Source: Dyadobacter luticola
GTDB taxonomy: Bacteria > Bacteroidota > Bacteroidia > Cytophagales > Spirosomataceae
Reading direction: 5' to 3'
Length of the DNA: 64,000 nt
NCBI RefSeq assembly: GCF_005860805.1
Contig: NZ_VCEJ01000002.1
Location: forward strand, 604,375-668,374
The notes beneath the pieces were generated by a model. That model made no database searches and had not been told where the DNA came from. It was given only the letters and a program-made list of their open reading frames with translations. Position numbers and translations under genes: made by a program. Numbering within the stretch: the stretch's first letter is position 1; the number at the start of each line of letters is the position of its first letter. Positions 37,301-43,342 of the stretch are shown one piece after another.

Positions 37301-37968
37301 ATGTCAAAGACGTCCACATGACGGACCTAATTTCGGGCCGTGAACCTTTGGAGGACATTCAATTCATCGGCGCGGTAGGAGGGTTCTCGAACTCGGATGT
37401 ACTTGGTTCTGCAAAGGGTTGGGCGGGCGCATTTTTATATAATGATAAGGCGAGGATCGCGCTGGAAAATTTCTTCAAACGTGAAGATACCTTGTCAGTG
37501 GGCGTTTGTAACGGTTGCCAGTTGTTCGTCGAGCTGGGCTTGATCAACATCGGCCACGACGTGAAACCGAAAATGCTGCACAACGCCAGCGGCAAGCACG
37601 AAAGCATTTTCACTTCCCTGACCATCCAGCCCAACAAATCGGTGATGCTGTCGTCACTGGCAGGCTCCACATTGGGCGTCTGGGTATCTCACGGCGAAGG
37701 TCGCTTCGAGTTCCCGTATACCGAAGACCGTTACAGCATCGTCGCCAAATACGGCTACGAAACTTACCCGGCCTGCCCCAACGGTTCCGGCTTCAACACC
37801 GCAATGCTCTGCGATGAAACCGGCAGGCATTTGGTGATGATGCCGCATATTGAGCGGTCGCTGTTCCAGTGGCACTGGGCAAATTATCCGGATGGGAGGA
37901 GGGATGAGGTGAGTCCGTGGATGGAGGCGTTTGTGAATGCGCGGGAGTGGGTTGAAAATAAGAAGTAA
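34306..37968 (+). CDS. purL: Phosphoribosylformylglycinamidine synthase, single-chain
   Basis: Fourth step of de novo purine synthesis: FGAR + Gln + ATP to FGAM. 1220 residues as in single-chain (proteobacterial-type) PurL. The order is N-terminal PurS-like part (about 1-140), linker ([21 protein letters not shown]), two AIRS-like ATP-binding halves ([62 protein letters not shown]), and a C-terminal glutaminase with C1068 in VGVCNGCQL and the H1181/E1183 pair in [10 protein letters not shown]. Cytoplasmic. It stands alone with its own promoter and a strong terminator. Confidence 0.98.
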   Translation: [1220 protein letters not shown]

Positions 37969-37992
37969 AAGTTCTTACCATATTAAAGAAGA

Positions 37993-38027
37993 AAGCGAGT
38001 TGTCAAGTTTTGCTTGACAACTCGCTT
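37993..38027. terminator. Hairpin terminator after purL
   Basis: Perfect 15-bp stem, AAGCGAGTTGTCAAG (37993-38007) and CTTGACAACTCGCTT (38013-38027), with a 5-base loop. It reaches into the stop codon of the convergent gene at 38026. Confidence 0.85.
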
Positions 38028-39600
38028 AGTTATCAGTCTCAATCAGTCTATTCTCAAAAAATTCAGTTGTGTAATATCCTCCGGTTTTTGGTGGGCCAAC
38101 AAATCGGATCACGTTCAATGCTTTAAGTCTCTTTATGTGCCGCTCAACTGTCGCTCGGGATTTTCCCATTAACGAAGCAATTTTATCCGATCTTAAACCC
38201 TCATTTTTAATAACTAAAAAGGTCAATTGCGTCATTTCAAATTTCATTGATTCAGAGAAATCTTCGGTTTTGTCTTCTTCAACTTCAAGTAGGCGGCAAA
38301 TAAGTGTTGATAAAAGACGAAGATCTCCCTGAACAGTGTAGTATCGGGCTTCCGGCTCCCTTAAAGAAAACTTATTTACTCCCTCAAATACTCCCTCATT
38401 TACTCCCTCATTTACTCCCTCAGTCTTACCAGCTGGTATCGGAATCTTGGTTTTAAATGTGATTCCTTCTATAAATATCGGCAATCTGTTTCCCGCATAG
38501 CGATTTGTCAGACGATTTACGTTCAGAACTCCGGAACCTAGTTCATCAACGCGCCCCAGCTGTATGAAAAACTTTGCGATAACAGGATTTTTTGGAAACG
38601 GAGTAAAGCGGTCGGGGTCAATCAAGCCTTCTCCATGTGGATTATTGGCGTTTTCAGTTTCAACATAATTATTTCCGATAATGAATGTGCATGGATAGGC
38701 GTTGGTGTACTCTCGGTGCACAATGATATTTGCAGCGACTTCGCGGAATATAGCGGTTCTCAAGCTAATGCGCTGATCTTCTTGCATATAAAACTTGTCA
38801 GGTAGATGCTTTTCAACAAAACTCATAAGTTGCTCATACGCTTCTACCAAGTTTGTCTGAATGTAATTTCTGTCGTCGTACCGGTCTTTGTTATTTATCC
38901 TGACCAGCGCGTCAATTTTATAATGAGGTAATATCTGGTTAATCGTGTCGTCTTTTCCGAAAATCAGCGCAGCCGCGAGGGTGTATCCTTCCAATCCTGT
39001 GTGAAAATCCTTTTTCCAGAGTCCGGCAGTGGTTAGAAGTCGCTTATCATCTAGTATAAGCCACGGATGATCGGGATTGTTACTGCGAATTAAGCTTCTC
39101 ACTTTCGAGAAAAGCGCCGGGTTAAAATCTTCAAATTTCAGTTCCGGGTAGACAATGTTCTCGGTGTAGTGTGCCCGCTTTTGATTGAATATCTCTGCAA
39201 TTTGTTGAGGTTCAGTTACCTTGAAATCTCCATCACCACTTCTTTTGTATATAAAATTGGATGTCTTATGAACCTGGGAGCTCGCAGGTACTTGTAAGTG
39301 GATGATCCATTTTTCATCTACAAAATGTTTATGTGGAGAAAGGATAAACGTTGGAGTAATTTTTGTCGGATTATTCGAAAGCGCAGCGAGGTCAACGATC
39401 ATTCTATTTACCTGCTCGGGCTCTATGCCGGTGATTTCGCCAGCATCATTTACGCCCAACAAAATTTCTCCACCCTCATAATTCAGCATTGCGCAAATTG
39501 TTTCAAAGAGACTCCCGGGAAGGTCGGATCTAGCCTCCTTAAATTCTAGTCGCACGCTTTCCTTTTCTCGTAAAAGCGACATCAATCTTTCTATCTTCAT
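38026..39600 (-). CDS. AlbA_2/Schlafen-domain protein with HATPase-like region and wHTH
   Basis: 524 residues. N-terminal AlbA_2 domain (about 10-130): ESVRLEFKEARSDLPGSLFETICAMLNYEGGEILLGVNDAGEITGI, the signature of bacterial Schlafen-type proteins, often labelled transcriptional regulator or RecG-like. The middle resembles the ATP-binding HATPase_c_4 part (TAIFREVAANIIVHREY, NPVIAKFFIQLGRVDELGSGVLNV). A low-complexity linker of EGVN/EGVF units (about residues 393-408) leads to a winged helix (LRSDKIASLMGKSRATVERHIKRLKALNVIRFVG). Such proteins are common in defence islands and mobile DNA; the exact role is unknown. Divergent from the UDG-like gene. Confidence 0.85.
   Translation of the reverse strand: MKIERLMSLLREKESVRLEFKEARSDLPGSLFETICAMLNYEGGEILLGVNDAGEITGIEPEQVNRMIVDLAALSNNPTKITPTFILSPHKHFVDEKWIIHLQVPASSQVHKTSNFIYKRSGDGDFKVTEPQQIAEIFNQKRAHYTENIVYPELKFEDFNPALFSKVRSLIRSNNPDHPWLILDDKRLLTTAGLWKKDFHTGLEGYTLAAALIFGKDDTINQILPHYKIDALVRINNKDRYDDRNYIQTNLVEAYEQLMSFVEKHLPDKFYMQEDQRISLRTAIFREVAANIIVHREYTNAYPCTFIIGNNYVETENANNPHGEGLIDPDRFTPFPKNPVIAKFFIQLGRVDELGSGVLNVNRLTNRYAGNRLPIFIEGITFKTKIPIPAGKTEGVNEGVNEGVFEGVNKFSLREPEARYYTVQGDLRLLSTLICRLLEVEEDKTEDFSESMKFEMTQLTFLVIKNEGLRSDKIASLMGKSRATVERHIKRLKALNVIRFVGPPKTGGYYTTEFFENRLIETDN
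38375..38422. repeat. 12-base tandem repeat, four units, inside the AlbA_2 gene
   Basis: Four units of TTTACTCCCTCA (one unit reads AATACTCCCTCA) encode the EGVN/EGVF linker. Being a multiple of three, copy-number change would lengthen or shorten the linker without a frameshift. Confidence 0.9.
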
Positions 39601-39770
39601 TCCAGTAAAGTTTTCCCTTCTTTACTTCATTGAATACGGCTTTTACTACCTACAAAAAAACGAATTAGCCAGCGTGGGAGTTTGGGTGATTAAACGGTAA
39701 ATTTCAAACCTGCTTCCTGGCTCGGAAACTTTAACAATGTTATAACTGAAGGCTCAACAAACTCTCTATC

Positions 39771-40502
39771 ATGACAGCCCAAACCCTCAACACCCAACTC
39801 CTCGAACTCTACCAAAAATACACCGCCTCCATCTACGCCCAAACCTGGGAAGACAATGTTTCAGCGCCCTTGCTAATGCATGTTTTTGATGAGTACTGCG
39901 AAATGGAAAATAAGATTCTTTTCGTGGGGCAAGAAACATTCGGGTGGCATTCTATGTCTGCAAAACCGAACGTTTCGGAGTTGCTGCTAATGTACAAAGG
40001 CTTTCAACTTGGCAAGCCCAGCGAGCTGCGAGAGGGAAGAAAACAGCGCATTCTGTCCAGCCCGTTTTGGAATTTTTGCCGCAGTTGTTTTTATGATTTG
40101 AATCGTAATGTCGGTGGTGTTACTAACAAAACAAACGGCTTCCTCTGGACCAACATTTCCAAATTCGATTGCAACAGTACCACGCCATCGTACGATCTGC
40201 AAGAGCGAAACAAGGAAGGTTTTGAATTGTTGAAAGCCGAAATCACCATTTTGAAACCCGATGTGGTGGTGTTTCTCACTGGCTCCAAATACGACAACCG
40301 CATTGATGCGGTGTTCAATCCCATCCGCAAAATCATTTTGCCCGAAGGATATTTGTATCAGCTCTCCACCGCCGACGGCTCGCTGCCGCCCCGCACTTTC
40401 CAAACCAAGCATCCCAGAACATTACTAGGCTCCCGCCGGAATAAAATGCCGAATCGGTATCGGGAGGTTTTGGGGAAGGTTGGGGAATGGGCGTTTTGTT
40501 AG
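39771..40502 (+). CDS. Uracil-DNA-glycosylase-fold hypothetical protein
   Basis: 243-residue soluble protein. Several segments fall in the order of the UDG superfamily: ENKILFVGQETFGW (motif A region), an aromatic FWNF, GFLWTNISKFD (cf. TNVVKC), ILKPDVVVFLTGSKYDNRI (cf. LKPKVILALGG) and FQTKHPRTLLG (His of the minor-groove loop). The water-activating residue differs from UNG (QE rather than QDPYH), so glycosylase activity is uncertain. Unknown homologues occur in accessory regions of Bacteroidota. It starts the plus-strand accessory run; 75 bases separate it from fic. Confidence 0.5.
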   Translation: MTAQTLNTQLLELYQKYTASIYAQTWEDNVSAPLLMHVFDEYCEMENKILFVGQETFGWHSMSAKPNVSELLLMYKGFQLGKPSELREGRKQRILSSPFWNFCRSCFYDLNRNVGGVTNKTNGFLWTNISKFDCNSTTPSYDLQERNKEGFELLKAEITILKPDVVVFLTGSKYDNRIDAVFNPIRKIILPEGYLYQLSTADGSLPPRTFQTKHPRTLLGSRRNKMPNRYREVLGKVGEWAFC

Positions 40503-40577
40503 CTCGGGAAAGCTGGTCAAAGAAAGATTGCCGTTTTCATGCAAAAATGCTTTCTTGAAGAATAGTTCAATATTCCG

Positions 40578-41160
40578 ATGAACGACGGGACCGACTACAC
40601 GCCTTCCATTGATGATAATCTGCTGGATATTTCTGATAAGGAACTGTTGAACCTGTACGAAACCAGCGGAATTGCTAAATGCGAGATTTTGATTCAGGAA
40701 CTGGATTTGGCGACGGATCTTGATATTAGCCTGATTTTGGAAATTCATAGGACAGCTTTTTCCGAATTGTATAGTTGGGCTGGTAAATGGAGAAACATTG
40801 AGGTCCAGGTTGGTAAGTTGTCCCCACCGCATCCATCGCAGGTTCCGGCGTTGATGTACCAATTTGCCGACGACATCAATTACAGGTTGAAAAGGGTGGA
40901 AGAGAAGCAGGGGATTGCTGAGCTACTAACCTATTTGCATCACCGTTTTGTGTGGATTCACCCTTTCAACAATGGAAATGGACGAACGGCGCGGTTACTT
41001 TTAAATGCTGCTGCGATGCTCAAAGGCTTTGAGCCGATTAAGTTATATCACCGTGAGGGAGAGGCTAGAACGAAGTACATTGGAAGCTTTGAGAAAGGCA
41101 GATCAGGGCGATATGCGTGCACTTACTGACCTGATTTTAATCGAACTTACGCCCCTTTAA
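40578..41160 (+). pseudogene. Fic-family AMPylase-like gene with a C-terminal frameshift
   Basis: Fic/DOC protein that would transfer AMP or another nucleotide part to a target. The core motif HPFNNGNGRTAR is intact at residues 128-139. After TKYI near 41081 the frame goes to GSFEKGRSGRYACTY and stops at 41129, whereas a shift of one base gives EALRKADQGDMRALTDLIL, the usual Fic C-terminus, ending at 41160. A single extra G (ATTGGAAG for ATTGAAG) at 41082-41083 explains this. The inhibitory (S/T)xxxE(G/N) helix was not clearly found in the N-terminus. The enzyme core could still fold; sequencing error is also possible. Confidence 0.8.
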
Positions 41161-41316
41161 CTCCGCTTCCCGCAACAACGCGATCACGATAGCCTTGACC
41201 TGCGCCTCGGGCACCTCCTGGTTTTCCAATGCCATGCTGCCACTTACAGATTCGGTGATCATGGAAGTGACGTAGGCTTTCTGGCGCAGTTTGGCGTATT
41301 TTTCGAAGAGTTTCAT
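41137..41316 (-). CDS. Small hypothetical protein (59 aa), overlapping the fic 3' end
   Basis: Too short for standard ORF listing: MKLFEKYAKLRQKAYVTSMI to REAELKGRKFD, 59 residues, helical, with Lys/Arg-rich first helix and an Ala/Val/Ile-rich second helix (EAQVKAIVIALLREAEL). On the opposite strand its stop overlaps the repaired end of fic by about 24 bases. Upstream on the minus strand TATATTTA, 13 bases away, is close to the -7 consensus. Coding-like codon use (GCC, CTG, CAG) supports reality. No family recognised. Confidence 0.6.
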   Translation of the reverse strand: MKLFEKYAKLRQKAYVTSMITESVSGSMALENQEVPEAQVKAIVIALLREAELKGRKFD

Positions 41317-41494
41317 AGTTTAAATATAGGAATTTAAATGGTAAGTAAGAATGAGTTTAATCGGGTCAAGGAAACCTAGAGTTGTTCGAATTTAACGTAA
41401 ATTTTGAATGGGGATCAATATGTGTCCAGGTAAAATATGAATCAATGTGATAAATTAGTTGCATAATGTTTCTATTATTTAGTTGTTGATTGAA

Positions 41495-42022
41495 ATGGCA
41501 GAACAATTACCCGATTGGTTAGTAAGAATGCAAAACGGCACAATCGGCGAAGCTAGGGCCAAAGCATTCTTGATTGACCGCTTTTGGATCTTAGAAAGAT
41601 CAGTTGATATTGACGGTGTCGATTTGCTCATTCAGCGAAGGATTACGAGGCAAAATAGATATGATAGGGAAAACCCTCGATATGGACTCGTCCAAGTTAA
41701 ATTTTTCGGCTCGGTAAATACGTCTCATTACATTAGAAAGGAATATGTTTGTTATGAGGATGATTCTGCTCGTGACGATTTTTTTGTACTATGTCATTCG
41801 GGTGATGAGGGTCAGGCTCAAACATTTATTCTTACAGCGGACGAAATTTTGAAGAATTTTAATTTGTCCGATTATCAGGGAGTTGTAGCATATAGACTTC
41901 CTTATACAAGCTTTCATAAAGATTCAAACTTTTTAGTGTCATCTAGTAAACTGGCGCTGGACAGAATTGAAAATCAATTGAGGCAAGCGGATTTTACTAG
42001 AAATAGACAATTTATATCTTAG
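41495..42022 (+). CDS. PD-(D/E)XK-like protein (DUF4365-like), 175 aa
   Basis: Soluble 175-residue protein whose N-terminal half has the layout of a restriction-nuclease fold: a helix with E19 (GEARAKAFL), strand with D38/D40/D43 (SVDIDGVDLLIQ) and the strand GLVQVKFF giving Q67-x-K69. E...D...QxK is the DUF4365-type variant of the PD-(D/E)XK active site, so metal-dependent nucleic acid cleavage is plausible. Start ATG at 41495; a TTG four codons earlier is less likely. DNA is clearly A+T-richer than the surroundings. The next gene starts 15 bases after its stop, forming a pair with an unknown protein. Confidence 0.65.
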   Translation: MAEQLPDWLVRMQNGTIGEARAKAFLIDRFWILERSVDIDGVDLLIQRRITRQNRYDRENPRYGLVQVKFFGSVNTSHYIRKEYVCYEDDSARDDFFVLCHSGDEGQAQTFILTADEILKNFNLSDYQGVVAYRLPYTSFHKDSNFLVSSSKLALDRIENQLRQADFTRNRQFIS

Positions 42023-42037
42023 AGGTACGACTATTCG

Positions 42038-42790
42038 ATGGAAAGTCTAGCGACTACTTCACCTGAATTTTGTGAACCACTTGATAATACTTATGGCGAT
42101 ATTCCGGAACAGTTTGGAATTATTAAAGGTATCGTTTCCAATGCTATGTATGAGATGTCAGAAGTTATGGACATTTTGGAACTAGTGATGAAAGAAACAG
42201 ATCCTTTAAAAGCCTTGACCCTTAGTTTCGAGATAAATTCTGGCCTTGCTGATGGATATGGGAGTTGGGGAAAGGAACTGGCAAATGCATTGTGGGATCA
42301 GCATTTCTATTCTGTTTGTAAGGAGCATAAGGAGAAGATTGATTTTTTGAAATCAAATCACATATTAGATAGATTTATATTGGCAAGACAAGAATTGCAA
42401 GAAGCTATTGTGCGCTTTCTGTGTGATAACCTTCCACAAGACCAAGATCTCGTGCACCGGGTTGTAATAACTTTTTTGCCGGATACACTTCGGCAAATAC
42501 AGGTGCAAAATTCCTTAATCCATGCTACAAAGTACTGGGATACTGATTTACAATTTGATCAAAGATTTAATAGGTTGTTGGTGCCAGAAAGTTGTGGCAC
42601 TAGGAAGATTGAGGCTGGACAAGTGGAGATTTTCTGGATGCCGGCTATATATCTCGAAAGTGAAAGGAAGTTTGGAAAGTTGTCTGTTAGTATTGAAGAT
42701 TTTTATCGCGTAACAGACTTTATCATATATGCTGAGGGAATGGAGGGTATCTACAACAGTCTCATGGCGAGCAGAGCATCGAAAAATTAG
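42038..42790 (+). CDS. Hypothetical partner protein of the DUF4365-like gene (250 aa)
   Basis: No family recognised. 250 residues, no signal peptide or TM; the first two thirds look helical (YEMSEVMDILELVMKETDPLKALTLSFEI; LDRFILARQELQEAIVRFLCDNL) and the last third mixed (AGQVEIFWMPAIYLESERKFGKLSVSIEDFYRVTDFIIYAEGM). Acidic overall. Same A+T-rich DNA as the nuclease-like gene 15 bases upstream, so the two were probably acquired together. It could be an inhibitor, sensor or second effector; nothing in the sequence decides this. Confidence 0.6.
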   Translation: MESLATTSPEFCEPLDNTYGDIPEQFGIIKGIVSNAMYEMSEVMDILELVMKETDPLKALTLSFEINSGLADGYGSWGKELANALWDQHFYSVCKEHKEKIDFLKSNHILDRFILARQELQEAIVRFLCDNLPQDQDLVHRVVITFLPDTLRQIQVQNSLIHATKYWDTDLQFDQRFNRLLVPESCGTRKIEAGQVEIFWMPAIYLESERKFGKLSVSIEDFYRVTDFIIYAEGMEGIYNSLMASRASKN

Positions 42791-42881
42791 GTGAGCCAGA
42801 TTCTAGATAGCAATGAATACCGTTAAAAAATTCCCCCGCCCCCAATTTGCATCCCACCAAATTTCTCCCGGATATGCGACC

Positions 42882-43022
42882 TCCAAAAAAATAGTCTTTA
42901 TGAAAAATCTTGAAAGTTTTGCCCTGTTATGGTGTGAGGACCGCGAAAGCACCTCGAGCGATGACTACTTCGCTTGGACACCTTAGGCAGGGCATTTTTT
43001 ATCCATCCAAAAAAATAGTCTT
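42882..43022. repeat. 17-bp direct repeats flanking a structured insert
   Basis: TCCAAAAAAATAGTCTT occurs at 42882-42898 and, identically, at 43006-43022, immediately before the ATG of the 83-aa gene. Between them lie 107 bases that contain the candidate RNA at 42921-42993. The pattern suggests insertion with a long target duplication, or a local duplication event. Confidence 0.85.
42921..42993 (+). ncRNA. Candidate structured RNA: three-way junction with GAAA tetraloop
   Basis: Nested pairing: P1 GCCCTG (42921-42926) with CAGGGC (42988-42993); P2 GGTGT (42931-42935) with ACACC (42978-42982); inside, hairpin P3 GAGG/CCTC (42936-42939, 42952-42955) capped by GC-GAAA-GC (42943-42950) and hairpin P4 AGCGA/TCGCT (42957-42961, 42970-42974). 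A run of T follows P1 as in a terminator. No known riboswitch or ribozyme signature (hammerhead CUGANGA, TPP, SAM, c-di-GMP) was found. It lies in the leader of the 83-aa gene. Confidence 0.5.
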
Positions 43023-43274
43023 ATGTCCAACCAACAAACCAATCCCGAGTCCGCCGACGCGCAGTCCGCCGACTCGAAATGCCTGGCCTACGGCCAACAA
43101 GTAAAAGAATTGCTTAGCGCAAGTTCGCCCGACGCTTGGTGCGATCACCTTTGGTCAATGTACGGTGGTTACGTCCTCGCTCAGAAAGAGTTGGGTTACA
43201 GCGCAGAAGCACCCAATGTCTTTTGGTCATTCCGTGATTTGCTTTTTTTCTTTGAAGGAATGAAGGAGAAATGA
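43023..43274 (+). CDS. Small hypothetical protein (83 aa)
   Basis: Not recognised. 83 residues: a polar Ser/Ala/Asp-rich head (MSNQQTNPESADAQSADSK), then a compact hydrophobic helical part (LAYGQQVKELLSASSPDAWCDHLWSMYGGYVLAQKELGY) and an aromatic tail (NVFWSFRDLLFFFEGMKEK). No signal peptide. The start codon directly follows the second 17-bp repeat, so its leader was re-formed by the repeat event. Alone, 68 bases before the amidohydrolase gene. Confidence 0.6.
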   Translation: MSNQQTNPESADAQSADSKCLAYGQQVKELLSASSPDAWCDHLWSMYGGYVLAQKELGYSAEAPNVFWSFRDLLFFFEGMKEK

Positions 43275-43342
43275 GCGAGTGGGTGGATGACTGAATGAGT
43301 GAATGTTTTGATACTCACGTTCTTCTATTACTTCTCAACAAA

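Noticed and set aside
38375-38422. CRISPR-like array
   Set aside because: Contiguous 12-base units without spacers, coding in frame for a protein linker.
42921-42993. Hammerhead or other known self-cleaving ribozyme
   Set aside because: The required CUGANGA core is absent; only the stem layout and GAAA loop are present.
42910-43104. 64-codon frame across the structured element at 42.9 kb
   Set aside because: Pro/Thr/Lys-rich translation with no domain; overlaps the hairpins and the next gene in another frame.
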